Source: Steromphala cineraria (lineage: Eukaryota; Mollusca; Gastropoda; Trochida; Trochidae). From it: a stretch of 64,000 nt of DNA. This document shows positions 47,369-60,190 of this stretch, one piece after another; position 1 is the stretch's first letter, and each line of letters opens with the position of its first letter. The stretch is taken from contig OU744732.1 in the NCBI GenBank assembly GCA_916613615.1, positions 59,905,227 to 59,969,226 on the forward strand, in the 5' to 3' direction. Under the pieces are notes generated by a model. That model made no database searches and had not been told where the DNA came from. It saw only the letters and a list, made by a program, of their open reading frames with translations. Made by a program: the position numbers and the translations under genes.

Positions 47369-48030
47369 AATAGAGCCATTGGCTCTGTAGCTCATCAGGC
47401 TTCATCGTTAATTACAATATATGCTGTTGAGTGTGGCAAATGTGATTCCCCCTTTGTAGAGGCCAAAGGGTCACCAATCATAACATTAAGTATAATAGGC
47501 GACAAGTTTCAGTTTTCAAGGCTGGCCTTATACTTCATTGGAGCAACAGGGTCACCAAACCTACAATTCATAATCCTCAATAATCAAGGCGTCTGAACAC
47601 AAAGTTTCAGCTTTCTAGGCCTTATGGTTCTGGAGAAGAAGATGAAAATAGGTTTTTAGGGCGTGGCCCCTGTGGCCCTTATTAGGGGTCACATGGCCAC
47701 CAAAGCTACAATGTATAATTCTCACTAGCCAAGGAGTCTGTACACAAAGTTTCAGCTTTCTAGGCCTTATGGTTCTGGAGAAGAAGACGAAAATAGGTTT
47801 TTAGGGTGTGGCCCCTGTGGCCCTTATTAGGGACACATGGCCACCAAAGCTACAATTTATAATCCTCACTAGTCAAGGAGTCTGTACACAAAGTTTCAGC
47901 TTTATAGGCCTCATGGTTCTGGAGAAGAAGTCGAAATTCCACAAAGTTTACGGACGGACGGACGGACGGACGCCGGACACCATGCCATGCCATAAGCCCA
48001 TCGGGCCTTACAGGCCAGATGAGCTAAAAA
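47369..48030 (+). mobile_element. Pearl-like (Helentron/HINE-type) element 2
   Basis: A short hairpin AGAGCCATTGGCTCT and AGCTCATCAGGC (47389-47400) at the 5' end; tandem units of about 145 bp (GTTTCAG at 47604, 47749 and 47893, with a degraded unit at 47506); an (ACGG)n microsatellite at 47949-47972; and a 3' hairpin at 47995-48025 (AGCCCATCGGGCCT pairs with AGGCCAGATGAGCT). The 3' stem repeats the 5' motif in inverted orientation. Same architecture as element 1, with unrelated core sequence. The frame 47808-48062 is incidental. Confidence 0.75.
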
Positions 48031-48100
48031 TGAATATCAAGATTTTATTTATAAAACGTTGAACAGAAGATTTAAAAGTTCATGATAAGAACTATACTGT

Positions 48101-48123
48101 CACATAACATAACATAACATAAC
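48101..48123. repeat. (CATAA)n microsatellite
   Basis: About 4.5 copies of ACATA/CATAA, immediately before the block E tandem pair. Confidence 0.85.
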
Positions 48124-48139
48124 AATAGGATCCTACAAC

Positions 48140-48590
48140 AAGTAATAACCCGTCCTATCTGCCTTAATTTATCAAGTCGATAATTAATATGCCATCGATA
48201 TAAACGACCTATCTACGTTCCTGATTGGTTAAGTGTTACTATCAATAAGTAATGACCCCTGCGTGTCTGAAGGCTTTTGGGTCAAAATGAGATCAAAATA
48301 GATCATAATGATACAAATTTGATTATACTGTAACAAAAGGATTAACACATAAAAGGGAAGTAGAATGTAATTTTATATTTTTTTATTCAGATGTCTCCCA
48401 ATAAATAATATACATGTCAAACGTTTAATGTATTCTCTCACTACAATAGGAAAACCTACAAGTTAAATCCCGTTATTACTAAATTTATTTATAAGGTCGA
48501 TAACTAATATCCCATCGATATAAAAGACATTACCACGTTCGTGATTGGTTATTTGTTACTATCAATGACCTTGGGGCTTTTTATTCACAC
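48140..48590. repeat. Dispersed block E, copies 5 and 6 in tandem
   Basis: GTCGATAA(T/C)TAATAT then CCATCGATATAAA and GTTACTATCAAT occur at 48176-48262 and again at 48496-48568, offset about 320 bp. Both resemble the block E core. Confidence 0.6.
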
Positions 48591-48702
48591 TTTTTATTCG
48601 GGGACTGACGACATGAAAAATAGATCAGAAAAATTGTGATTCGAATGAAACAACATGAAGAAGACATAAAAGGCCAGTAGAATTATTTTTATAGTATTAA
48701 AT

Positions 48703-48984
48703 TTAAAGGGGCAGTAGCACGTTTTTTGATAATTTTATATTTTAAAATTTTGACAGATAATTGTAAGTTAATGCTAAATGTATCATTTTGACAGTGTCAA
48801 AAATCTCATTACACAAGCCAGAAAGTAAGAAAAAGGAATTTCATGGATAAACTTTACATTATATATTTGAAATATTACTGCTCCATTTAGTTTAGATACA
48901 TTGACCTTCAATCGGAACCATTAAGTTTCATTTTCCTGACATCACCCTGATATTTCCCCTAAAAGCGTGCTACTGCCCCTTTAA
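48703..48984 (+). mobile_element. MITE M5
   Basis: TTAAAGGGGCAGTAGCACG at the left and CGTGCTACTGCCCCTTTAA at the right. 282 bp, with an internal deletion of about 60 bp relative to M1 that removes the GGCGGCCATT block. A right-end fragment (CTACTGCCCCTTTAA) lies at 49111-49125. Confidence 0.9.
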
Positions 48985-49129
48985 TGTTAATAAAATTTTA
49001 AAAGTTTGAAAAGGCTATTATACCAAACTGACACATACGTGGGAAGCATTTCAAACATCAAAATCCTTTTTTTGGATTTAAGCGTAATAATTCAGAGTCT
49101 TTAAAGCAAGCTACTGCCCCTTTAAAGGC

Positions 49130-50200
49130 TATGCACTTAATATTGGATTTTTCAAATTATAACATGCTAATTATAGTGTCCTTACTATTTGCTACTTCCT
49201 TGGACGCCTAAAATGACAGTATAGCAGATTTGTCTAGGGATTTGTGTATAGAATTATATGCAAATAGTATTTTGATAATTTTATTAAGTTATCCCTTTAA
49301 CAGAACCATATAAACTTAGTGAAAATGTTTCGTTGAATAAGTACATAAAAGTCGAATTTAATGTTGGCTGAATTGTAACCTTATCTAAGAGAAGAATGTT
49401 TGATAAACTTTAATTCAACCTTTAGTATATTTCATTGCAATCTATTACCTCTTAATTTGATTGACGTCGATTTTGTGTTGTCTTTGCGTTCTTGAATCTT
49501 CAATTTTTTTCAGTGACAAAGAATGAATTTACTCTCCGTGTTGTGTGTTTGTGCTGTAAATAGCATATCTAACGTAAACACTCTCTATGATTTGTTGGAG
49601 TAGAACATCCATGCTATATTGGAAACCTTTGAATGTATTTAATGATGTTCGCACTTTGAATTTATTATGTTTAAATTCTTTTATATAACCTGGATTCTAC
49701 TCATGAAATAACTAAACACCTATCATCAGTAGTCTGTGGAAGAGTCTCTAAGAGGAAGTAGCTAAGAGGAAGAACTCTGACAGTATCGATCAAGAACACA
49801 GGAACCCCTAAGCATGACAATATAGCATTAGGCATCATAATGTATTATAGTGGATTCTACTCTTATGCCTTTTAGGACTCACAGGAACAGGACAGGAACA
49901 TATTATAGCCATATTGCCTTTGATCTCACCTAATGGTCTCTGAAAGAAGAATATTTGGCGAGAATCTGTTTTATCATGAGTCAAGAACAATGATGCTTTC
50001 ATAGACATGCTTTCTAAGATTAATTCTATTTAGAAAAAGATTATACAGGGTAATTTTCCGAAATTTCTAACATATTTTATCAACACAACGCCTGAACAAA
50101 ATGCATGTTATATTGGAAAGCCAGTTTTGAATACACCGGGCAGATGTGAAAAGACAAATCGCAGTCAAGGGGAACCTGCAGATCTATTACTTTAGAAGAG
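49130..50200. other. AT-rich spacer
   Basis: No gene or repeat recognised. AGGAAG and GGAACA micro-duplications occur near 49750 and 49882. Confidence 0.5.
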
Positions 50201-50204
50201 TTTG

Positions 50205-50480
50205 TGCTTACCTTAATGGTCCAAAGCAGGACATTCTTGGAAAATTTAAAGCAACTTTTAAATCCAAGCCAAACACATCAATTTATTTACATTGATTTGA
50301 TCCGTTTTGTCCCCATGTATGTTGAGTAACATAATACACTTGTTATCAGTCGATACGCGTGTTAGTCCTTAATGATCTATCGCGGTGACATGTGGTGCAT
50401 TGTTAAGTGTGCTCACCCTATAATCCACATACCATCTATCTTTATATAATCGCCATCTGGAATTAGACAAGTGCGTAAGT
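50205..50480. repeat. Segmental duplication block, pairs with 38530-38800
   Basis: See 38530. The minus strand has donor-like CCATTAAG|GTAAGC at 50210-50216, but a one-base deletion breaks the putative exon frame relative to the partner. Confidence 0.7.
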
Positions 50481-50889
50481 CCATAATCATATCAAAATGT
50501 GACGTTAGAAGCATTTATAAGGCGTCAACTATCAGAAAGCTTGTCCCGAACATATTTTATGATTAAAACTCGACAATCTATTTTATCAACAGAACATAAG
50601 CAGAATTAACACATTTTTTATGATTAGTACTCGACAATCTATGTTATGAACAGAGAATAAAAGTAGAATTTACACATAGAATACTTAAGAAACTAAAAGT
50701 CATTTCCCAACAGATAGGGAATACAATTAAAACACGGTTAGTCTTTGCAGACAGTCTGATGCAGTTTGAAAGCGAATAAATGCTACCACTTCCGCTTCGT
50801 TCTCCACTTCACTCAAGCCATTTCTATATTGTAACAGCTGGGGCACTGTTTTCGCTTTGATTTATGGATCCAGATTGATTGTATTTAAG

Positions 50890-51260
50890 TAAGATGTGCA
50901 ATCAGCTACGTTGTTCCAAAACGAGTATCCAATCTGTTACTATCCATTAGAGGCAAATCAAGTCATGAACTGTTCATACAGCCTCTGTTCTTATTCGCCG
51001 ACTTTGTTGAGTAGAATGGGATTGCCGTATTGGAGACAATCAAACTTGTGCAATCGGCGACGCTGTTCTCAAGTCATCATTAGCTCCTGAATTATGGTAA
51101 TGGCGTCGTGATTTGAACCACCCTTTCCAAGCAAGAAGCGTTGCCGTTTTCTAAAACATATTCGTTGTGTTGGAAAGTTTGTCCGCCAGCGGAAACTGCC
51201 GAATCTGGTCTAATAAGAACAGAGGCTCGATTACCACTTCATGGTATGATCTGCCTCTGT
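50890..51260 (+). repeat. Duplicated block, pairs in part with 40180-40400
   Basis: GTGCAATC occurs at 50897 and 51046, suggesting an internal duplication of about 150 bp, and the right part aligns with 40330-40375. Frames at 50896-51090 and 51141-51383 are small and unrecognised. Confidence 0.4.
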
Positions 51261-51399
51261 AAGAAGAGAATGTCTTTTCCCATGAAAACTAACAAAAGTT
51301 TTTTCATCTGTTCGATACCTTTTACATGTGTGTGTACTATAAGTTTAGCGAAAGGGCTGATTTTAGAGAAAAGTGAAAAATGACACAACATCGAATCGA

Positions 51400-53300
51400 T
51401 GATCACATTGGCCATGTTTTGGAGTGTGTATCTCTTTAAGTAAAGCCATTCCTCACACGACCACTTCCTGTACTGCAGAGTTTGAAGGGTTCAAATGCCA
51501 TTTCTCGAAATTAATTTTCTGAAAATGTATTTCTTAGTGTAACATTTATTTTCATACATGTTTATATACCTACACTGTTGTATCATTTGAGAATACAAAA
51601 TATCATATGAAATATGTTTGTAATATAAGTTTAAATATGGGGTCAGAGCTCTAAAGAAGAAATATTTGTCAGTATATCAGTCCACGGGGCATTTTTCCAC
51701 AAAATAAAAATGTTTAGCCTCAAGCAAATAAATTGATTTATTCATAATATATCGAATAAGTAATCGATACATATGGAACTACTGTATACATACGATGATG
51801 ACCATAACAAATTTTATCGATATAATGAAAATAAAATGTGTCTAAATTTGAGAAATATTCTAAAAGATATCCATTAAGAAAACACAAAAATGTATTGCGT
51901 TCAGAAAATACAAACCTCTGTGTGTCTCAAAGTGACACAAAGGATGTGAAATTCAAATATTTGAGTAGCTAATTTTTCTGATTTGCATTGTTCTTAAACT
52001 AGAAAAATGTGTTTGATTTTGGGGTAAAACCGGCTGAATTGACTGATACATAGATGGACCTATAGAGTATGCATATACATATATGATACTTATCTGGGAC
52101 ATGAGCGAGTACATATTACATACAAACGAGGCTGTGTATATAGGACAGAACAGGTGGTTCACAACATTAACCAATCCATTAATCATTCATCCTGTCGTAA
52201 TATGATACCAAATTGTTTCTCTGCAAGTCATCTTTGCAATCAACAAACATCCCCATAAGCTATGGCTTTGGAAAACGTATTATCTAGTTTAGCCGTAAGA
52301 TATTTAAATGTTTTGTTAAAAAAATACCTTTTACCTTTTTTGTTTACAATTTGATGAAACGTGAAATGTCAGAAAGAAAATTATTGTGTTTTGAAGTGAT
52401 AAAAAATTTTTAAATGTGTTTTCATAATAAAAGAGCCATGTAAGAGGACCAGGATTGATAAGTTATTTACAATTGATTTTACAAAATATGTACTTCCTCG
52501 ATCTGTTAAAATGATTAAAAACAACTCTAATGGCTGAACCTAACGGTACTTCAGAGGAAGAGCATAAGTACAAACTCCAAACTGAAACAAAAGAACACTC
52601 TTTATAGATTTGCACTTTAAACGTTTAAAAACTAAAATAATCAATCCAAATTACTTGTGAAAGCAAATGTTAGAGTACGTTAATATCTCAAACTTAAAAC
52701 TCAAAAGCATTTATGATTTAAAACATTTTTCGTTTCAATTAACGTCACATGAAGTAGTTTTAACATTAATGCACACATAATGCTTTAGATGTGTCTTAAC
52801 TAACAAGTATTTTATTGAGAGAGATGAGCATGGTGAATCAACACGGCGACAGTTCCATTAGTGAACATATCATCTTCCCTTGCATCGCGTCAACAGATAA
52901 CAGATATTGCTCTGCAAACATGAATGATCAGTGTAACACTTTGACAAGGAAGTTCGTGTTGCTGTTTATTGATACTGTTAACATAGCGTGCACCATATGC
53001 CGACTCGCTAAATTCACTTAGAGGCTTCGCTTGTGCAATGTAGTTTACAAACAGTTATCTCCCTTTATCCAGTGCTCTCTCGCTTCAGTACACCTGTGTT
53101 TGTGCTTGATGCTTCTCATAAACCTTTGCATCGTTTCGCTCTTTACTAAAACGGGACTAAATCTGTTGAAATAAGATGACGTTGATTGGAAAGTACAGTT
53201 CCTTGTTCATTGTTCCTTGATTTGAAGGCTTTTTTTAAAAGACTTCGATTGCCTACATGTAAAAAACTTAACACTCAACATCTTTTCTAATTCTAGAAAA
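51400..53300. other. 1.9-kb AT-rich spacer
   Basis: Small frames at 51953 (-) and 52815 (+) match nothing. No repeat family is recognised. Confidence 0.5.
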
Positions 53301-53304
53301 CGAA

Positions 53305-53653
53305 TTGATGTTGACGTCCATAAAATAACGCTAGGGGCACTTACAAAGGATCACCAACTGTCAATGTGCAACATAAGCATTCCAAAACTATTTATCGGGA
53401 TCGTTTCGTCACTGTTACTGAATTTAGGTATTTGGCAAGCTTAGATAGACAGATGGGGTCATATTTGTGAAATTCAGATTTTAAAAAATTTCGATTGAAA
53501 TAATATCTATAAACTTTGTATACGTAAGAAACACATATGAACAATTACTTTGCCTTAGTACAAAGGAACAGATAAAGCTGTTGATCACTAATGGAGGATT
53601 TTGGTGATCCTTTGTAGGTGCCCCTAGAGTTATTTTATGGACGTCAACATCAA
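53305..53653. mobile_element. 347-bp MITE with 52-bp terminal inverted repeats
   Basis: 53306-53357 and 53601-53652 are reverse complements with 2 mismatches in 52: TGATGTTGACGTCCATAAAA at the tip and GATCACCAA at the inner edge. The interior is AT-rich with no ORF. A target-site duplication is not clear. Unlike the M family in its TIR sequence. Confidence 0.85.
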
Positions 53654-53659
53654 ACCGAA

Positions 53660-54820
53660 ATTACATGATATTTGCACTTAGATACACAAGCATATGAACA
53701 AACTTAAGATACGCAGCTGCATCTTTGTCCATGTGAACCAAGTTACAAAACACCATCAGAAAAAACTATATATATCAGCGCTATGAGCAATCACTTGGTG
53801 AAGGATATAGAACCCTTATTATCTTGCATTATGATCATAAACTCTTTTGGTAATTGTATGTATTTAGTATACTATCATTCCTCAAATTACATTAGGGCAC
53901 GGATGAAAAAGTACTATTCGTAGCCTCAAACCATTTAAGTTTTTATCAAAATCGAAAATAGCGGATGGTATATCAGAAATCAATTTGGTCACGAACGAAA
54001 CCTTAATTCACCAGGGGCTTATGAATAGAACACTCATACGGCATCTTCCAATGCTATTAGCAGATTAAAACCCCATTGTATAACTAAACGACAACCATTA
54101 CTACTTAATATATATTCGTGTGATTTAGATTCAAATTTAATGATATTCTATCTATGGGTAGCAAAATACCGAAACTTTTTGGTACGTTCATCGTTTTTGT
54201 GATAAAATTATAGCAGAGACAGGCCTTGAAATAACATCATTTGGAAATGCATCGATCTATCGCTTTTATTAATTAAAGAAGTTTTATATTATTTTATATA
54301 TCCGAGCAAAAGCTGTTAAACATTTTAGCGGAAAAAATAATATTAAGGATACAAGTCGGTACAATTTTCAAAATGCTTCTCCCATAATATTTTCCTCTCT
54401 GCATAGTTAACGAAGTGTCAAGGTATCATTTTCCCGTAGATCCTTTTCTATACTTTTGAAGATTATTGAAGCTTTTACATAAATGCACATGTGTAAGAAA
54501 GCAAAGTATCGTTACGGAAGTCAACATAGTGATGTATTACAGCATGAATCCTATTAAACCAACATTGCATTCACATTATATAATAACTTACTTATGCAAT
54601 GACATCAATACTAGATCCGCCTAAGCGTTAATCAACACATCGTATTGTTACTTCACTGTTTCTAGTGTGTACATATTTAAGCGATAGGATAATCCTATAT
54701 CTAACCCTAACAAAAGAACATAACACCTTACGTATACTCGGGTATTGTTCTATCATTTATGCAAAAGCAATATTGAATATCTGAAATTGCGTCATAAAAG
54801 CTTCACTTGGTATCCAATTG
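53660..54820. other. AT-rich spacer
   Basis: No feature recognised. Confidence 0.5.
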
Positions 54821-54824
54821 TAGT

Positions 54825-55020
54825 TTTGGTTGGAGCAGTAGTGAATTGTTCTACGCGTAGTAAGGTTTGGACGCAATGCTACATTGAGTTCCAGCCGATG
54901 CTCGCAGGTTTCACCGAGATATATAGCCTCAATGGTATTGCGGGCTTTCTCCCTGCAGTAATACTAGCAGCCGCAATATAAGTGAAATAATCTTGAAAGC
55001 AACGTTAAACTCCAGATCAC
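54825..55020 (+). mobile_element. SINE family A, copy 3 (headless)
   Basis: Matches 5970-6172: AGGTTTGGACGCAATGCTAC, CTCGCAGGTTTCACC, GCGGGCTTTCTCCCTGCAG, AACGTTAAACTCCAGATCAC. The tRNA-like head is absent. The frame 54745-54981 is incidental. Confidence 0.65.
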
Positions 55021-55160
55021 CTTGGTTAAAGCACATTTGGAAAAAGTTATATGAGCTGAATTTATTTTTAATTACAACTAAAGCAAAATTAAACAATGCA
55101 GCACTTAAAGCCCATTGTTTTTAAAGTTCGGCACAATTATTTTCAGATTACAGTGTTCAC

Positions 55161-55469
55161 ATGTCTGTGTTTTGGTATCGTAACAAAGTAAACACGGCGT
55201 GTGTGAAAGGAATAATACATGACATCACGGCATGTCGCTGTCAACTGTTTTCCTTTGGGGATATTATTTATGCTATAGCACGCATACCAAATGGGGCGTT
55301 GTTGTACGGGAACCTTTATAAATGGTATATTCATGAAAAATGCATTTGTAACAGTACAGTCAGCGATTTGAGTGAATATCGAGAGTTGATTGAACAGCTA
55401 AAATTACTTGGCCTATGGGCAAATAAAACAAAAAAGCAATGTACAATATATAATACAAATTATTTGTAA
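55161..55469 (+). other. Unrecognised 102-aa open frame
   Basis: ATG-started, reading ITACRCQLFSFGDIIYAIAR and DLSEYRELIEQLKLLGLW. It has no known domain, no signal peptide and no clear splice context. Slightly more protein-like than other frames in this part, but chance is the better guess. Confidence 0.15.
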
Positions 55470-55940
55470 ATATATAGGTATTAGGAATTGTGATTTAAGG
55501 GTGAAACTTGCGAGTAAAAGAATTCGTTGAATTAAAATGTGCTTCCGGAGGTTCAAAATCAATACTTTCTAACTTTGATTTAGTAAAAACATTTATTGGA
55601 ATCGTGAAATGAGTTTTAAGACAGCGTTACGTTGCTATGGCAAGGATAGATTTTAGCGTCTAAGATGTGCCACCATCCAATTTCTTTCAACGAATTACGA
55701 GCAAATTCAATTCTAATTTTAATTAAAACTTAAAGCTCTCAAGGCACTTTAATTCGTTCTCGATACCGTTTAAAAATAATTTTAAATGTTATGATGATTC
55801 ACCCGTTGGTATCATTTTCACAAACAAAAGGATAAAGCCGACACAAAAACGCTTCAGAATAGGAAAACACATTACTGTATTTCACATAATGATTTTTCTG
55901 AGTCATTAACTTTTCTACAATCAACATCACTGAAATGTGT

Positions 55941-56123
55941 CATCACTCATACAAATATTCAAAAAGGCATTTCAAACATCAAACCATCAGGGCTTGTTTT
56001 AATGACAAAATGATCAAACTTTTCTCCAATCAAAATCACATAAGTTTTCCATCACTCCTACAAATATTCAAAAAGACATTTCAAACATCAAACCGCCAAG
56101 GCTTGTTTCAATGACGAAATTCA
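55941..56123. repeat. 109-bp direct duplication
   Basis: TACAAATATTCAAAAAGGCA at 55950 and TACAAATATTCAAAAAGACA at 56059, each followed by TTTCAAACATCAAACC and GGCTTGTTT. Confidence 0.9.
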
Positions 56124-56444
56124 TTCATGTCGATCCTTAAGCTGTGATTTATAAAGTTAGACAAGGCCGAATCCCACTCTGACAATTCTAGCTGATAACA
56201 CCGACATGTCTGTAAAGCTCCAGCTTTAACCAGATCAACATGGAATCTAAATCTCCGGAAGAACCGCAACCGTCACAACAGTTATCCACTTAAGAAATGT
56301 CAATATTCTTTCCACTCACTGTCAAATATAAAACCCTTCTGACCGGTCCAGACGTAGGAAATCTAAAAATTCAATTTATATTTTCCCCAAACACCTACCT
56401 CATGTAGACGGTTGCAGATTCCCTTATCCAACACATTCTTGTAC

Positions 56445-56699
56445 CTATCTTTCTTGATCTTGTCTGTATCCTAACGCGAAGACCTGTAATTCCTGACGCC
56501 GCACGTCACGCAGAATATGGAAAGTCCTTGTCAAAGCATCGTTATTGTCACCCTTGTAAATGCGTTGGTCAACTGCAGTAGCCGAGGCAGGAATAATCAC
56601 TATGTGGCAAGCTAAAAGTGGCTGGTTGATTTCTTGTAATTGACATTTATGGTGCGAAAGCACGAGTAGGTAGTGTGGAACGTGGATGAAATTGGACAA
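56445..56699 (-). other. Unrecognised 84-aa open frame
   Basis: The minus strand reads DNNDALTRTFHILRDVRRQE, then LQVFALGYRQDQER, and is less AT-rich than its surroundings. Its start lies in one copy of the 133-bp duplication. No family is recognised; it may be an exon or a transposon fragment. Confidence 0.2.
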
Positions 56700-56940
56700 C
56701 AGTCATCTGACATTCGTGTCAGGTATTGAACATATGTCCCATAGAAAGTTCTGATTTTATATTATTTTAGTCTCTTAAAAAAAACATCGTTTCTTTCTGA
56801 AGGTAGTGTTGCAAGTGGATGAAATAGAAAAACAGTCATCTGACATTCGTGTCATGTAATGAACATATGTCCTATAGAAAATTCTGATTTTATACTATTT
56901 TAGTCTCTTTACAAAAACACATCGTTTCTTTCTGACAATC
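56670..56940. repeat. 133-bp tandem duplication
   Basis: CAGTCATCTGACATTCGTGT at 56700 and again at 56833, each followed by GAACATATGTCC and CATCGTTTCTTTCTGA. Confidence 0.9.
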
Positions 56941-56944
56941 CATA

Positions 56945-58435
56945 GTATTTACATTGAGAAAAGGATCGTTTTAGCTACTCGGTACAGGGTACATGTAATA
57001 TGTGATCATGGGTCGTTCCATGTTGCTCATCGTTCATTCACTTAAAATAGGTTGTTCACATTTACATATCAGGATTACTGACAAATCACATAGGTCAGCA
57101 TAGTCATGATAAACAACACATAGATATGTAGTTCATAACTGATCGTGACATCTGTGGTATCCAGTAGATAATGCGAAGGGTTATTGCGTAAACAATTGTT
57201 GAATCTAATGTCAATTTGCTTTCGCGGGTCGCACATAGTCATAGTGCTTATGGTAATGCGCAAATGGCTATTGCAGAAAATAATCTGCAGATTTAATAAA
57301 GACATACGTCAAAGAAATTATACTGATAACCAAAATGTGCTGCCACGTCCAAAACTGTTTTCCACAGGATTTATTACTTGTGGAAGAGGAACCAAATTCT
57401 TCTAGGATATATCGTTTAGACTGTAGATTTTAAACAATACTATGTCGTCAAAAAATATATGACGCCACTTTAACATCATCAAGTAGGTTAATCGCAGTGT
57501 TGCGACATCACTGTATTGGCAGTTCAAGGCTAGTGAAGGTTACAGAAATGCACATTTTTTACATATGCATTATGAAAATTGATTTTTGGATGATAATTTG
57601 AAATTATCTAACCCTCTTGTCCTTTGCTATTGACAAACCTAAGATATTTGTAACTTTTGTCAACTTGCGAAGGTATATTTGACACTAGAAGACATTTGGG
57701 GGAGATTCTTTATATATAAGGTCATGACCATTGTAAAACAGGATTCATATATATGATGTTCGATGGTATTTACAACTACATGGAAATATATTGACAGAAA
57801 CCACTAAAGTCATATGGTTTACGATAAAACACAAATTAGCATAGATCAATCGTAGATTGTAAATAGCAAGTGGTTAATTATACATAACAATTCGACGTGT
57901 GTTTCTAGCTGCGATCGTTTATTCATCAATGAACACAAGAAGGATTGTGTTCTTACAAAACCCATAATCAACGTGATTCATCGTGGAAATATTGTTCCTG
58001 TTTTTTGCACAAAACAAGGCATGTTCTTTACCATGGAACATCTGTCTTGTGTTGTAAACACATAACGAGTTGTCATTTTGAATGGTAAACATGTTATGCA
58101 ACAAACACGTTTTGAAGTATTTAAAATTGCGCGGAGATTTTATCAATAAGATTAATTTATTCCTTATTATCAGCTCATGATATATGTGTTGTTTTCAAAC
58201 GAAAATCGTTTGCGCAAAATACAAAAAAACCCACCACTTCTGTCAGAAGACAGAAAAAGATAACAAGAAAAATCTCTACTGTCAATGCTTCTATGGCTTA
58301 CGTCAACTACAATTACATTTATATACAAAACACGGTGATAACAGGAGCGACGTTGATATTTGAAATGTCATTTTTCCTCAAAAAACTCATTCAGAAAGCA
58401 AAACATGTACCAAGAAAAATTAACATATGAAAGGA
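56945..58435. other. AT-rich spacer
   Basis: Overlapping frames at 57075-57305 (-) and 57184-57405 (+) are unrecognised. No other signal. Confidence 0.5.
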
Positions 58436-58440
58436 CATAT

Positions 58441-58779
58441 GAAAGGGACAGTAGCACGTTTTTAGGGGGAATATAAGGTGAAGTCAGGAAAATAGAAATA
58501 AATGGTCTAATTAAAAGACAATGTATTTAAACTAAACGAAGCAGTAATAAATCAAATTTATATTGTAAAGTTCAGCCATGCGAATCTTTTTTTCTGACAC
58601 AAAATGAATTGAAGATGTTAACACAAGAACGGCCGAAAATGGACTTTTCGTGAATCTTTATAATTTGTTCTCTGACTACATGTATGAATGATTGGTTTGT
58701 GTTATGAGATTTTTGACACTAACAAAATTGAAACATTGAACATATAAGATTTTTTTAAACATTGCTACTGCCCCTTTAA
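58441..58779 (-). mobile_element. MITE M6
   Basis: AAAGGGACAGTAGCACGTTT at the left and TGCTACTGCCCCTTTAA at the right. The minus-oriented interior matches M3 (AGGGGGAATATAAGGTGA). About 339 bp. Confidence 0.85.
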
Positions 58780-58791
58780 GGTATTTGATTG

Positions 58792-58881
58792 AGATATTGT
58801 GCAATATGGCTATAGAAAAAAGGAAGTATATTTTGGCGGCAAATATACTTCACTTTTCCGATAGGCATATTGCACAATATC
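58792..58881. repeat. Foldback hairpin beside MITE M6
   Basis: Arms of about 42 bp: GATATTGTGCAATATGGCTA pairs with the reverse of TAGGCATATTGCACAATATC, loop GGCGGC. A few mismatches. It begins 13 bp after the MITE end. Confidence 0.8.
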
Positions 58882-59035
58882 TAGTAGCACACTTTCCCAA
58901 AATTAAATCATGAAATAATTCCAAATATATCATATTCAGAAAGTAAAACATTTTATTATTTAAACCTATTTTTTGTAGTTATAAAAGAAATCATCAATAC
59001 GAAGCGAAAACTGTTGGTGGTCTTGTTAGCGTGAA

Positions 59036-59056
59036 GACAGACAGACAGACAGACAG
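59036..59056. repeat. (GACA)n microsatellite
   Basis: Five GACA units bracketed by a direct repeat of AGCGTGAAGACA. The rest of 58885-60030 is AT-rich spacer with two overlapping unrecognised frames at 59571-59796. Confidence 0.9.
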
Positions 59057-60040
59057 CGTGAAGACATTTTAATCATTGTAATATTAGGGATATTGATTGC
59101 ACATTTGTCTAAGAACTTTTTACAACAAATGTTGTTTTTTAAAGATAAATATCAGTGCGAGATGAGAACAAAATTGGAGAAGAAATCGGAAACATGAAGA
59201 CGGGCGATGTCGTTATCAGTTTCAATGAATATGTTTATGTAAATAATGTTATAACAAACACGTAAACTTTCTAAGATGCATAATTCTAAAAGGCAATTAC
59301 TTTAATTGATATGGGTACATTTACGTTATTGTATATCATCATGTATTTGTTATTTTCCTCTTTTATTGACATAGACATAGACTTACGGCATAAGAAATTT
59401 GCCAATTCAAATTCCAGTAAACTGAATCCATAATTCAATGTACAAATCGGGTTTTAATATATATCTATAGTGTCAACATAAACTATGTTATGAATTGTAT
59501 CCAAAATGAACGTCTTTTTTAAAATCGTTTATTGGGAATCCACTAAAGGAAATCCCAAAATGTCTGTTTCTTGTTTTCATGCGTAAAACATATTCATTTT
59601 CACACAAAAATTGTTACTTATGAGGATCACGTATTTCATTTATTGCATTTCTTCATTTCCTTTTATCTCTTCAAGTTCAATCCCTTTGTCGAAATCATTC
59701 CGAAAAGGCTTTCAGGACCCCTTGTCTATTTGTACAGACAACAAAATAACAGTGATTTATGTAGTTGTATGCACTTTTATAATTAAAACTCATTGAAAGG
59801 AAAGTTAATTCTGGTATATTTAGGTTGTTTTATAATATTTTAGCACACACAATAAAACTTACAAGATAGTGATATGTGCACAAGTATAGAGAATTATAAA
59901 CATATAGGAAAATTCCGCCGACATCATCAGAAAGTTGTAAAACTATTGATGTTTACCGAATTGCATGTGTAGAACGTGTGCACAAAGCAGAGGTATCAAC
60001 ACGTCATCATATAAAAAAAACAGTTAACCCCGAGGCAACA

Positions 60041-60190
60041 GGAGCGAGAGAGAGAATGAGAGGGAGAGAGAGAGAGAGAGAGAGAAAGAGATCGAGGGGG
60101 AGACAGAGAGAGACACAGAGCGAGAGAGAGTTAGAGAGAGAGTTAGAGACAGAGAGAGAGAACGAGAGACAGAGAGAGACACACACAGAG
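60041..60190. repeat. GA-rich low-complexity tract
   Basis: Degenerate (GA)n with scattered G and T. The Arg/Glu-rich plus frame and Ser/Leu-rich minus frame here are artefacts of the repeat. Confidence 0.9.
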
